Position numbers and translations under genes: made by a program. A stretch of 64,000 bases of DNA. Origin: PXAP01 sp964421595. Lineage in GTDB: Bacteria > Bacteroidota > Bacteroidia > Bacteroidales > PUMT01. Below the pieces are notes generated by a model that saw only the letters and a program-made list of their open reading frames with translations, was not told the DNA's origin and made no database searches. Shown here one piece after another: positions 47,117-56,149 of the stretch; the first letter of the stretch is position 1; each line of letters opens with the position of its first letter. Location of the stretch: contig CAYQXY010000002.1 of NCBI GenBank assembly GCA_964421595.1, positions 62,001 through 126,000 on the forward strand, read 5' to 3'.

Positions 47117-48049
47117 TTAGTTTTTGCGAACTTCAATATCTTTAAACCAGATTTTATTCTCGGAGTTTTTGTGTAGCTGCAATGCAATGTGGCCGTGCAT
47201 ACCTACATTATACTTTTTGTATTCTTCACTATCCAATATTCCCGCTCCGTCGAAATCGGACACCAGCACATTGTTGACAAAAGTTTTAATGTTGGTGCCT
47301 TTGCATATTATTTTCATGTCGTTCCAGCCTGTTTGCTGGTCTTCCCAGTAAAAAATTACTTTTTCAGGTGCATGGGTTTCCTTATCGATCCTCCAATCAG
47401 GAAGTGAAGGATGTATCCAGCGCTTTACGGTGCGGGTTTCATCGTAAATAAAGCCGTTACGCCAGGGATTGCCTGGTTCAATATCTGCCTGGGGTCCGTC
47501 AAGCCAGCCGGGAGCGCCACCTTCACCTTCAACAACCGCTTTATCATCATACCTGCTTCGAAACTGAACACCTGAATTGCCCAAATTTTCGCGTGAAACC
47601 TTAAACTTTAAACGCATCTCAAAATCGCCAAATTCTTTTTCACTTTGCAGCCAAATGTAGCCATGGTCTTTACTTCCCAGAGAGTTGCAAAGTATGGCGC
47701 CGTCTTCAACAGTCCAAAAGATTTTATCACGGTCTTTTTGCTGAGCTTTTACCTGCCAGCCATCCAGATTTTCACCGTTAAATAATTTTTCCCAGTCATT
47801 ATTCATCGAAAAAAATTCAGTTGAACCCAGATTTCCTCTTCCATTATTCGGGCTTCCAGTTGCTATATAATTTTCGCCACCTTTCAGGTATAACTTTTGA
47901 TTGTATTCAACAAACGCGTTTTCGTGACGACCGCTCACCACGCCTTCTTCATCGACAGGAGTCCAGCGGTATCCGGATAATGCTACCTGCTGACTTTTTG
48001 CACCAAAACCGGTAAAAATGATAATTAGTGCGATGAGTAATTTTTTCAT
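47117..48049 (-). CDS. DUF1080 protein (3-keto-disaccharide hydrolase family)
   Basis: About 310 residues from the ATG at 48049 (MKKLLIALIIIF... signal peptide ending AKSQ). The concanavalin-like DUF1080 fold is seen in EKLFNGENLDGWQVK, WTVEDGAILCN, GDFEMRLKFKV, GNSGVQFRSRYD and a final VGMHGHIALQLH. Some family members hydrolyse 3-keto-glucosides; others are only glycan-binding. An extra N-terminal piece (about 25-85) precedes the domain. It is 14 bp downstream of the next glycosidase-like gene, hence an operon. Confidence 0.85.
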   Translation of the reverse strand: MKKLLIALIIIFTGFGAKSQQVALSGYRWTPVDEEGVVSGRHENAFVEYNQKLYLKGGENYIATGSPNNGRGNLGSTEFFSMNNDWEKLFNGENLDGWQVKAQQKDRDKIFWTVEDGAILCNSLGSKDHGYIWLQSEKEFGDFEMRLKFKVSRENLGNSGVQFRSRYDDKAVVEGEGGAPGWLDGPQADIEPGNPWRNGFIYDETRTVKRWIHPSLPDWRIDKETHAPEKVIFYWEDQQTGWNDMKIICKGTNIKTFVNNVLVSDFDGAGILDSEEYKKYNVGMHGHIALQLHKNSENKIWFKDIEVRKN

Positions 48050-48063
48050 TATGTAATTAGTAA

Positions 48064-49548
48064 TTATCGGATTAAACTTATTATTACAGCCCACTGGTCA
48101 TCATTCGGTGTTTTCAAATCACCCGGCAGTTCCATAGTTTTAGGCTCGCTCCATTCTGAAGAAAGAATGTTCAACCATCTTACCTTATATTTTCCTGCCT
48201 GAACATTCAGTGTTATTTCACCCTTAGCGGGGAAGTAAACAGCATATTCATTTTCGGCAGCAAGGCAATAGGCTTCATTCGCTTCCCTGTTCAACAGGAG
48301 GTGACTTGCAGGTCTATGCATAAAAAAGTCAATTGCATCGCTAAAAAGACGCATACTTTTAATATGTGACAGGGCCGGTTCGCTGTTGCCCAGGCCAGCT
48401 TCAGGCCGGTGAAAACGAACCGAAGCAGCACCGGCAAATACATTCCGCCAAAACCGCTCCTGACCATCTTTAGCGGATCCGTTCCACCCTCCTTCACCGG
48501 CTCCGTATATTTTCGTATTGTTCAGGGGCCTGAGGATTCCTGATTCCTGAATATTTTTCCAGATATAGTGTGCGGTTTCAAAATGTACCTGGCCGACCTG
48601 TGCATTATGATTTGAAATTTCTATAAATGAAAAATTGTCAGGGTCGTTAAGAGTGACCGAAACATTTGAACGCAGAGTAAAGAAATGGGTTGCAGGGCTC
48701 TGCATTGCAGCACCTTCAACAGCTCCGCCGGTTGGATCGAACGGATCGAACATTTCGGTTACTTCAATTGGATTATTATGCTCTTTTGCTTTTTTTCTTA
48801 TATACTGCGACCAGTATACGGACCATTTGGGATCAGCCTGCGTTTCGTTGTCAATACAGTAAAGTATATGATCGAATTCCAGGCTTACGGAAAGCAATTT
48901 ATCCACAAATCTTTGCTGATATGCAAGTACTACCGGTGTCGTGGAAATATTGAATGGCTCAGGAAATGGAAGCACCGTATTGAAAAAAGGATTGATTATT
49001 TCCTGACCATTTGACCTGAATATCTGAAACATTCCTGATTCGGATTCGCTGTAGTTTATGTTGTTTGCCGGGTTAAACGGATTCCGCTCCCAGGCAGTTT
49101 TTCCATCGATGATGTGCGATGTGCGGCTGTAAAAATCGTAGGTTGCCCATATTTCAATCTGAACAATGATTCCCCTGTTTTGGGTTGCCTGAAAAAAATG
49201 TTCGAGCTTTTCCCAATAGTAATCATTCCATTTTTCGAGATCAAATAAACCGGTTTGCTGATCCCGGTAAAAAGGGTATTCATCCCCCTCGTCACGGGAC
49301 GACATGGTGCATCTCAGGTAATTTCCACCATGGGAAACAAGCTTGTCCAGCTCTTCATCCAATCCGGAAAATGCCTGTTGAAAAAGATTATCATTTGAGC
49401 TTCCTCCAAGGAGCAGAACCGGTCTGCCTTTATATTGCCAGTAAGCAGGATTTTCTTTATATGGCTGAATGCGATCTTGCGAATGTAATTTACCTCCATA
49501 CAATAAGAAAACACTCAAGAGCAAAATTCGAAACTGTTTAATTCTCAT
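48064..49548 (-). CDS. Clan-A-like glycoside hydrolase, exported
   Basis: About 494 residues from the ATG at 49548 (MRIKQFRILLLSV... signal peptide ending KLHSQ). A (beta/alpha)8 barrel is suggested by RPVLLLGGSSNDNLFQ, GIIVQIEIWATYDFY, HILYCIDNETQ and KIYGAGEGGWNG. The glutamates in DNET and GAGEGG are candidate acid/base and nucleophile. A short beta-sandwich ends the protein. It resembles DUF4038/'putative collagen-binding' glycosidase-like proteins; substrate unknown. Upstream partner of the DUF1080 gene. Confidence 0.65.
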   Translation of the reverse strand: MRIKQFRILLLSVFLLYGGKLHSQDRIQPYKENPAYWQYKGRPVLLLGGSSNDNLFQQAFSGLDEELDKLVSHGGNYLRCTMSSRDEGDEYPFYRDQQTGLFDLEKWNDYYWEKLEHFFQATQNRGIIVQIEIWATYDFYSRTSHIIDGKTAWERNPFNPANNINYSESESGMFQIFRSNGQEIINPFFNTVLPFPEPFNISTTPVVLAYQQRFVDKLLSVSLEFDHILYCIDNETQADPKWSVYWSQYIRKKAKEHNNPIEVTEMFDPFDPTGGAVEGAAMQSPATHFFTLRSNVSVTLNDPDNFSFIEISNHNAQVGQVHFETAHYIWKNIQESGILRPLNNTKIYGAGEGGWNGSAKDGQERFWRNVFAGAASVRFHRPEAGLGNSEPALSHIKSMRLFSDAIDFFMHRPASHLLLNREANEAYCLAAENEYAVYFPAKGEITLNVQAGKYKVRWLNILSSEWSEPKTMELPGDLKTPNDDQWAVIISLIR

Positions 49549-49714
49549 TTTGGGTTTAATTAAATAATTCATTTAATTTTTTTGGACAGGCTATGATTGG
49601 GGAATTAAGACCAAGCTAATTTACGTCCAAATAATTAAAAGGCAAGTTAAAAGACTCTGAACATTTTCCTTACGGCATAAAATGGACCCTGTGAGGGCTT
49701 GTTTCAGATTATGT

Positions 49715-51058
49715 TTACTGAATCCGGAATGCCCTGTACCAGAATAATCCGTCGGGATCGGACCCGACGAAAAACTCGGTTTTATTTCCGTTTCCGTCGA
49801 TATCGTCAAAAATTATCTGATCATCGGGCTTGAGGAAAAGGTCACTGGCCTTCAATACATACCGCTTTAGTGATTCATTATAGGCATAAATTCTTATGGT
49901 ATTTCCTGATCTCTCTCCCGAAACTATTTCCGACCTTCCGTTTTTGTTGATGTCAAATGCGTAAGTACCCCACCAGTTATGCTGGATCTCAATGACAGTC
50001 CTTTTCCATTCATTGCTATGATCATATATGTAAAGCCCGGTATGTTCCGAGTCGTGACATGCTCCTGCAACCAGATCCCTTTCGTCTCCGTTACCTGTAA
50101 GGTCACCTGACGAAACCTGCAATACGGGAAATGATGTATCGACTGCCTCTTTTATCCATTTATCCCTGGGGTTGGCGGGTTGTTTTAAAATATAGATACC
50201 TCCATTTACTGATCCCGGGTTTCTCCCCCTGATCTCTCTTACGCTCACTGCAATATCTCCGGTGCCGTATCCGCCCCAGTCCCTGGGTGAGTTATAATCA
50301 ATCCACCATGCTCCTTCGATCTGCAGAATCTCATGTTTTTCCCAGTTGTCCTTATCCAGAAGATTTCTACCCTTATTTTCCATCCAGTAAAAACCTCCGT
50401 CTCCCTTTCCGGAACCTTCATAGGCATATATTAAATCAGGATTACCATTACCGGTTACATCCATTACTTTTTCCTGCTGCACAAAACCGGCCTCCGCGTC
50501 AAGAGTCAATGTCTGCCACTCTCCCTTTGGATCATCAGTGGCCTGTTGGGCAATATCCACCCTGTTGCCTCTCTGGTCAAGTATTATCACCTCTATTTGT
50601 CCGTTACCGTTGAAATCCCCTGCAATTGTACCTTCTATTTTGAGGTATCCTTTTGCGATCAGATGTTTTTGCCATTTATCATTGTATAATTTTTCATACC
50701 AGTAAACTTCCCCGCCGGTTCCTGTTCCTACAATCAGGTTATTGGTCCCGTCTCCGTTGATATCTGCCAGTGACTGCCCGTCAGCTTCATTTATAACGGT
50801 GTCAATAATATATTTTTCAAGGGTGAAGATGCCGTTGAGTCCGCCAGTTTGAAAAGGTTCTGATTCAGGTGAGCCCTGCAAAGAAGGTACTGTGTAATTA
50901 CAAGTCGGATAGCGGTGATTCGCATTTTCGGTTTGTGGATATGAGCCACGGGTTACAGACGGAATGAAATTGAACGGGATAAATACAACTGCCACCAAAA
51001 CAAATCGGTATATATTCAAGATTACTGAAAGATATTTTGATTTTAGCAGTAGTCCCAT
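49715..51058 (-). CDS. FG-GAP/VCBS repeat protein, surface-exposed
   Basis: About 447 residues from the ATG at 51058 (MGLLLKSKYLSV, hydrophobic 10-35). The body is a beta-propeller of calcium-binding FG-GAP-like blades: DINGDGTNNLIVGTG, DFNGNGQIEVIILD, DVTGNGNPDLIYAYEG, DINKNGRSEIVSGE and DIDGNGNKTEF. Such proteins often accompany polysaccharide-degradation genes in Bacteroidota. The start lies only 43 bp from the assembly gap, so an upstream gene or longer N-terminus could be hidden. Confidence 0.75.
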   Translation of the reverse strand: MGLLLKSKYLSVILNIYRFVLVAVVFIPFNFIPSVTRGSYPQTENANHRYPTCNYTVPSLQGSPESEPFQTGGLNGIFTLEKYIIDTVINEADGQSLADINGDGTNNLIVGTGTGGEVYWYEKLYNDKWQKHLIAKGYLKIEGTIAGDFNGNGQIEVIILDQRGNRVDIAQQATDDPKGEWQTLTLDAEAGFVQQEKVMDVTGNGNPDLIYAYEGSGKGDGGFYWMENKGRNLLDKDNWEKHEILQIEGAWWIDYNSPRDWGGYGTGDIAVSVREIRGRNPGSVNGGIYILKQPANPRDKWIKEAVDTSFPVLQVSSGDLTGNGDERDLVAGACHDSEHTGLYIYDHSNEWKRTVIEIQHNWWGTYAFDINKNGRSEIVSGERSGNTIRIYAYNESLKRYVLKASDLFLKPDDQIIFDDIDGNGNKTEFFVGSDPDGLFWYRAFRIQ

Positions 51059-51380
51059 GTGAATTATTTTAAGAGTGTTTATATGCAATAGAGATTTAAA
51101 ANNNNNNNNNNAGGAAGTTCAACACTGATTGCTGTTGCTTTTCTGATTAATGCAAATGAAAGTTTAATTCTCTGGTTACATGGATTCGATTTAAAAGTAC
51201 ATAAAAATATTCTGGATTTTCTTTGTTTCCGGATAGGGGAAGTTGCCAATAAACATTATCAGCAGGAATGTAAGATATTTGTTGCTTGCTTATGGTTTTC
51301 CGGAGATATAAATATAGAAAAAGGATAAGTGGCATTATGGTTATAACATAAAACTTAACGGCTGAACTAATTCATGTTTG
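51059..51380. other. Non-coding region containing the assembly gap
   Basis: About 320 bp including ten Ns. To the right of the gap one plus-strand frame (51113-51328, about 71 codons) has no stop but no start, and its composition (GSSTLIAVAFLINANES...) resembles no family I know. It may be chance or the tail of a gene lost in the gap. Confidence 0.35.
51102..51111. other. Assembly gap (10 Ns)
   Basis: A run of ten ambiguous bases marks a scaffold join of unknown true length. Adjacency of the sequences on either side is therefore an assembly claim. Confidence 0.99.
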
Positions 51381-52529
51381 TCACTGTGGAATTGTAAAAC
51401 TGAATTGAGAACCTTTGCCAGGGTTACTTTCTGCCCATATTTTGCCGCCATGTTTTTCGACCAGTTCCTGGCAAAGCAACAATCCTAAACCTGTGCCCTT
51501 TTCACCAGACGTTCCGGGAGTTGAGCTGTTCTTTGTAATATTAAATAAGCCGCTGAGTACTTCTTCTGTAATACCTACGCCATTATCAGATACAGTGATA
51601 GTAACATGCCCGGTATTTTGTTCCGCTTTGATATTTATCTCGCCATTATTATTAGAGAATTTTATGGCGTTAGACAAAAGGTTACGCAAAATTGTATTTA
51701 ACATATTTAAATCAGCAGTAACTTTGATATCCTCAGTCAGTGAATAATTGACAGAAATATCCTTATTACTTGCAATTGGGTCAAAAACCTCAACTAAGGT
51801 CTCAAATATTTCTTTTATGTCCAGTTCATCGGGCTCATAGGGTAGCATGTCTGACTGAGCTCTTGCCCACAATAACAGGTCTTCCAGTAATCTATATGCA
51901 CTTTTCGCAGACCTGCGAATGTACGTTACGAGTTCTTCAATTTTATTGATATCGTAAGTCCGCAAATTTTCCAGTAATACTTCCGACCAGCCTAAAAGTC
52001 CGGTAAACGGACTCTTTAAATCATGCGCAAGTATTGAAATAAACCGGTCCTTATCTGCATTCAATACGGTTAGTTTTTTATTAGCCTCGGCCAGCCTGGT
52101 CAATGTGTTTTCAAGTGCATGTTTTTCTTTTATTAATTGTCGCTGAAGATTGCTTACCTCACGGTTCAATTGGTGCATGATCTCATTCTGCTCGATTAGC
52201 TGAGAGGAATTGACACCACCTAAAATAAGAATTTCATCTTCTTTCCTGTATATCTGGGTCCATATTGAGGTATTAACTGAAGAATAGTCTCCTATGGTCA
52301 GGAATCCTTCAAAGATCAGTGGATTGGAATAGTCCAGCTGTAAAAGAACATCAAAAGAGGGATTGATAAAACTACTATGAGGCTTCTTTTTAAAAAGCCT
52401 GTCCATAGATTTACTTGCAAATAATAATTCTTTTTTTGTTGTGAACAATGCCAGATAGAGAAAATTGCTCGTCAGCAGAGTTTCATTGAATTCATCTGAC
52501 CATTTAGTTAAGATAGATTTTTTTATCAT
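51381..52529 (-). CDS. Soluble sensor histidine kinase with N-terminal PAS-like domain
   Basis: 382 residues without membrane segments. Residues about 15-110 look PAS-like. A coiled coil follows at 112-160, then a HisKA dimerisation domain with phospho-acceptor His169 (ILAHDLKSPFTGLLG) and a HATPase domain (LLSNAIKFSNNNGE, DNGVGI, GTGLGLLLCQ). No receiver domain is attached and no response regulator is adjacent. It is the third gene of an operon with a helical protein and a CarH-like cobalamin protein, which suggests those proteins supply the signal. Confidence 0.92.
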   Translation of the reverse strand: MIKKSILTKWSDEFNETLLTSNFLYLALFTTKKELLFASKSMDRLFKKKPHSSFINPSFDVLLQLDYSNPLIFEGFLTIGDYSSVNTSIWTQIYRKEDEILILGGVNSSQLIEQNEIMHQLNREVSNLQRQLIKEKHALENTLTRLAEANKKLTVLNADKDRFISILAHDLKSPFTGLLGWSEVLLENLRTYDINKIEELVTYIRRSAKSAYRLLEDLLLWARAQSDMLPYEPDELDIKEIFETLVEVFDPIASNKDISVNYSLTEDIKVTADLNMLNTILRNLLSNAIKFSNNNGEINIKAEQNTGHVTITVSDNGVGITEEVLSGLFNITKNSSTPGTSGEKGTGLGLLLCQELVEKHGGKIWAESNPGKGSQFSFTIPQ

Positions 52530-52541
52530 CCGGGGCAGAAA

Positions 52542-52988
52542 TTATGAATCGATTTCTTCTTTACAAACCTTTACAAATATCGGAATATTTACCTGCATCC
52601 ATTCATAAAAGGGGTATACTTCTGAATAACTTTTTTCGGTAAGAATCTCTTCAAGAATAAAAAACCAGGCATTTAATTGTGATGCCCAGTAATTAGGTGC
52701 AAAACCATGATTGATATAAACTCTGAAAACCCATAATACAGTATGGACCAGAACATGTGGATTATTATTTCTCAGTATTGATCCTATGAACCTCACATGA
52801 TTGGAATGGTTGTCTTTCATCATGTCGATATTATTCTTACCTACAAGATTATCAATATCAGTTCTTGCCAGCATCAGGCTGTTTATTCTGTAAGTGAGTT
52901 GTTCAGCCTTCTGGATATACTCTTCTGCAGTCTCCGGGCTAACATCCTTTATAAGGCTGGCAGTTTTAATCAGGTAATTTTTGTCCAT
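52542..52988 (-). CDS. Helical protein of unknown function in the cobalamin/histidine kinase operon
   Basis: 148 residues, predicted almost wholly helical, soluble, with no signal peptide. Conserved-looking polar and aromatic clusters include MMKDNHSNHVRF, VLWVFRVYINHGFAPNYW and FYEWMQVNIP. The histidines and tryptophans could bind a cofactor or form a protein interface. I do not recognise the family. The start codon directly follows the stop of the cobalamin-binding protein gene (TGA-ATG), and the kinase gene follows 12 bp downstream, so the three are almost certainly co-expressed. Confidence 0.75.
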   Translation of the reverse strand: MDKNYLIKTASLIKDVSPETAEEYIQKAEQLTYRINSLMLARTDIDNLVGKNNIDMMKDNHSNHVRFIGSILRNNNPHVLVHTVLWVFRVYINHGFAPNYWASQLNAWFFILEEILTEKSYSEVYPFYEWMQVNIPIFVKVCKEEIDS

Positions 52989-53636
52989 TCAGGTCAGGGT
53001 TTTAATAAACTGATCTGTACTTTTTAAATCGGGAAGATAAATAACGTTGTCATACTTTACTATAATATTATTGCCGGTATGATTAAATGCCTGGCCGCCA
53101 ACTATTATTGTCAAACCGGGAAAAACCTTTCTAACTAACTCAATCATCTTTTCGAGCACCGGCATATGATAGTAGATGCACACAGAAATTGCAAGAACAT
53201 TTGGGTTGATATTCTCAATGAATGTAACAAGTTCTTTGGTCGGGGTATTGGCACCCAGAAAATGGGAGTTCCAGTTATTCATCTCAAAGATATCGCTTAT
53301 CATTTTCAGGCCAATCTGGTGAACTTCATTTTCCACACAGGAAACTATAACCGTTTTATTGTTCCTGACATCCGGGATTATTCTGTAATACAACTCATTT
53401 AGTAAAGCCTCCACGATAGCCGATGCAAGATGCTCGGTAGCAACACTTATCTTGTTATACTCCCATAATTTTCCTACTTCGTAAAGTGAATTTTTCAGGA
53501 TGTATTCATAAAGTTCGTGAACAGAATTTCCTTTATCAAGAAAATTCTTTGCAAATTCTGAGCACTTGGCACGATTGCCTGATAATAAGAGGTTTACAAA
53601 CTCAAAATGTGTATTTTGAATGTTATTAACAGCCAT
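52989..53636 (-). CDS. Cobalamin-binding protein of the CarH/LitR photoreceptor type, without DNA-binding domain
   Basis: 215 residues. Residues about 1-90 form the four-helix 'cap' domain with the signature W58-x9-E68-H69 (KLWEYNKISVATEH). In Thermus CarH this motif packs over the adenosyl face of AdoCbl. Residues about 94-215 are the Rossmann-type B12-binding domain, with the axial-ligand motif E104-x-H106-x-x-G109 (ENEVHQIG) and IIVGGQAF. The N-terminal MerR DNA-binding domain of CarH is absent. So it can plausibly bind AdoCbl and sense light or B12 status, but must signal through protein partners, most likely the histidine kinase in the same operon. Confidence 0.87.
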   Translation of the reverse strand: MAVNNIQNTHFEFVNLLLSGNRAKCSEFAKNFLDKGNSVHELYEYILKNSLYEVGKLWEYNKISVATEHLASAIVEALLNELYYRIIPDVRNNKTVIVSCVENEVHQIGLKMISDIFEMNNWNSHFLGANTPTKELVTFIENINPNVLAISVCIYYHMPVLEKMIELVRKVFPGLTIIVGGQAFNHTGNNIIVKYDNVIYLPDLKSTDQFIKTLT

Positions 53637-54081
53637 AAATTCATTTTAAGTCCGGGAAGTTCAAAATTTTTACTTTTTGATTCACTAGAAGGAGACATAA
53701 AATCACCCAGGTGAAAAAAAATTAAATATTACCAGTGCAATTTTAACAATAATAATCGAAATGTATATAGGGTTGGATGTATCTTTTAAGTAAAAACAAA
53801 TGATTAATCATCAGATTCAACTGAAATGAATACTTAATAGTAATTGCCACCTTTGCTTAATCAAATGATTATTATTATCAAATTTTCTTGTGATGATTGA
53901 AAATGGTTGTAGTGTTGGTCTATATCTATTTCAGTGAAATTTAGTAAACAAGTAGATTCGGAATAATTTAAATGGTAAAAAAGGGTTGATCCAGGCAATG
54001 AGCCCGGGTCAACCCCAGAGGTGGAAATTTAATTATTCTGAAAATAATTCAGACTTCAGAATCGAATATTTATCAGTCAGT
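53637..54081. other. Intergenic region upstream of the cobalamin operon
   Basis: About 445 bp, strongly AT-rich. It carries the promoter region of the cobalamin-sensor operon and, at its right end, the terminator of the serine hydrolase gene. I found no clear TAnnTTTG box and no cobalamin riboswitch. Confidence 0.5.
53977..54015 (-). terminator. Rho-independent terminator of the serine hydrolase gene
   Basis: Read on the minus strand, GGGTTGACCC... pairs with ...GGATCAACCC (a 10-bp stem with one wobble pair) and is followed by six Ts, about 65 bp after the stop codon. Confidence 0.85.
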
Positions 54082-55788
54082 TCACTGCCTGGAAAACCTG
54101 ATATTCTGCAACCTGCCAACATCGGCAAGCACAAAACCATTAACTTGTCCGTTATCACAGCGTGAAAATTCCAGCATTCCCAGTCTGTCGGTAGAAAACC
54201 TGTCACCGCTGATATGAGTCAGTTCTACAGTATCAAAACCGAGAAATTGTTTGAAAGTGGAAGGCGTCTGCATTGTTAGTTTTCCATCTGCAAAAGCTAC
54301 CGGATATCTGGAATTCAGAATCTCATGAATATAGCTTCCGGCATATCCGGCAAGTTCATCTGATGTCAGCTCTGTCCGCTCCTCAACCCTGAAACCTGGA
54401 TAATCTCCTCCTCCCTGATGCCATACCATTTCATTTACTTCTCCATTATCCGATGTAATAAATGAACACTGGGCATCAAATGCCTTAAGAAAGAACTTGT
54501 TCTCATTTTCTGCAAATAGCTGGAACTTTGCATCACCCGGCAACGTTAGCCAAAAGGTATCCTGCTCAAATATGAATGAAAGTTCCATTCCATCAGGCAT
54601 TTGAAAATTTCCCTCAAAATTCCGAACATTTTCACGATCGATATCTCTTGCAACACGCGGCTGAGTCACTTCCTCCTTTAATTTACCCTCAAGCAGGAGT
54701 TCAGCAATATCAGTGGCAAGCTGGCGTGTGCTGATGCTTTCATTGTTGAACATCAGGATAATTAAAAATCCGTGATCAGGAAAAATCATGAACTGGTTCC
54801 TGAATCCCGGAACACCGCCACTGTGTTCAACCATCCTGACACTTTTATGGTTCCTGACATAATAGCCGTATGTATACATGATTGTATCACCGTTGCTGAG
54901 AGTGTTATATGGAGTACCTAACCTGTGCAGCAATTCTCTGTTTTCCGCTTTCGCTGATAAGAGGTTCGCTCCCCATTTTGTCATGTCGCCGATACTGGAG
55001 TATATGTTTCCGGCTCCATAGCTGAAATCTTCAACACTGCTGACAAGTGCGAAACTGTCATTTTCATTTCTATATCCATTTGCAACATCTTTCATAGATT
55101 TACCCGGGCCATCAAGGACAAATGTGCTGTTCATTTCAAGAGGCCTGAAAAAATTGATATCCAGGAATTTTGCATAATCCATTCCGCTGGCCTGTTCAAC
55201 TAATCTGGCAAGTAGTGAATAACCGGCATTTGAGTATACGTGTTTTTCGTTTGGTGTGAAGTTAAGTTGCGGGTATTTTTTAATAAGATTATACTCCTCT
55301 TCCTGGTTCCACGACTCATCCAGAGATATGCCTGCAAAAAGCCTGAGTACATCTGTTGATGCTATACCGCTTGTATGCTGCATAAGGTGTCGGATTGTAA
55401 TATCCTTCTCATAGGCAGGAAGATCGGGTAACCATTTACGAATATTATCATCCAGGTTCAGTTTACCATCCCTCTCGAGACTCAGGATGGCGTAAGCAGT
55501 AAATTGCTTTGATACGGAGGCAATATTGAATATTGTTTTTTCATCATTGCTAATACTTTTCTCAGCATCCATTAATCCGTAGCTTCTGGTTAGCAGTATC
55601 TCTTTTCCGGATAATATTCCAATAACACCGCCGGGTTGATGTGCTTCAAGATGCAATGCAACAAGTGAATCAATGCGGCCTGTAAGTTTACCCTTGGAAG
55701 ATAATTCAGAAATGGTGCTTGAACCTGCATCTAAATGGTGCACACCTAAAAGGAAAATGATTGAAAAAATAAAAGTTCGGGTTCTCAT
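54082..55788 (-). CDS. Serine hydrolase, beta-lactamase class C-like
   Basis: 568 residues with a signal peptide. The penicillin-binding fold has the nucleophile Ser91 in S-x-x-K (SVSK, 91-94), the Y-S-N motif (HVYSNAGYSLL) and the third motif HSGGVPGFRNQF. The C-terminal 200 residues form a lipocalin-like or DUF3471-type beta domain, common in this family. Members act as esterases, D-aminopeptidases or peptidoglycan enzymes rather than true beta-lactamases; substrate unknown. Monocistronic with its own terminator. Confidence 0.88.
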   Translation of the reverse strand: MRTRTFIFSIIFLLGVHHLDAGSSTISELSSKGKLTGRIDSLVALHLEAHQPGGVIGILSGKEILLTRSYGLMDAEKSISNDEKTIFNIASVSKQFTAYAILSLERDGKLNLDDNIRKWLPDLPAYEKDITIRHLMQHTSGIASTDVLRLFAGISLDESWNQEEEYNLIKKYPQLNFTPNEKHVYSNAGYSLLARLVEQASGMDYAKFLDINFFRPLEMNSTFVLDGPGKSMKDVANGYRNENDSFALVSSVEDFSYGAGNIYSSIGDMTKWGANLLSAKAENRELLHRLGTPYNTLSNGDTIMYTYGYYVRNHKSVRMVEHSGGVPGFRNQFMIFPDHGFLIILMFNNESISTRQLATDIAELLLEGKLKEEVTQPRVARDIDRENVRNFEGNFQMPDGMELSFIFEQDTFWLTLPGDAKFQLFAENENKFFLKAFDAQCSFITSDNGEVNEMVWHQGGGDYPGFRVEERTELTSDELAGYAGSYIHEILNSRYPVAFADGKLTMQTPSTFKQFLGFDTVELTHISGDRFSTDRLGMLEFSRCDNGQVNGFVLADVGRLQNIRFSRQ

Positions 55789-56149
55789 TATTGTTATTTT
55801 TATGATTAGAATGGAAATTATGTTTAATAGTTTGAATATTAAGTAATATGTACTTCTCAGTCAGTGGACAGAAACGATGGGCATTTACATTTCCTTACTT
55901 TATCGTTGTGCACCGGAAAATGGGTGATTGTGTCCCGTTAAATGGTAAATCCACTCAAAGATAATTTGATTAAAAACCACGAAATAAAATAGTATTCAAA
56001 ATCAGCCGACCGGATTCTGAATTACTAAAAAAAATGTTTGAATTGCATTTATCAATTAACACCTCATGTTCAGATAATAATCGCAGAGTTTATCAATTAA
56101 TGGAAAGTTTGTTGAATTATTTGGCTTATTTTGTTGGAAAAGACAGAGT
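55789..56149. other. Divergent intergenic region
   Basis: About 360 bp between the serine hydrolase gene and the LytS-type kinase gene. AT-rich, with no open frame of interest and no recognised RNA. It must hold both promoters; I could not assign them. Confidence 0.45.

Noticed and set aside
51147..51335. Minus-strand 62-codon frame near the assembly gap
   Set aside because: Short, no family, and composition typical of non-coding AT-rich sequence.
53637..54081. Cobalamin riboswitch upstream of the B12 sensor operon
   Set aside because: No B12-box-like sequence was found in the leader on the minus strand.
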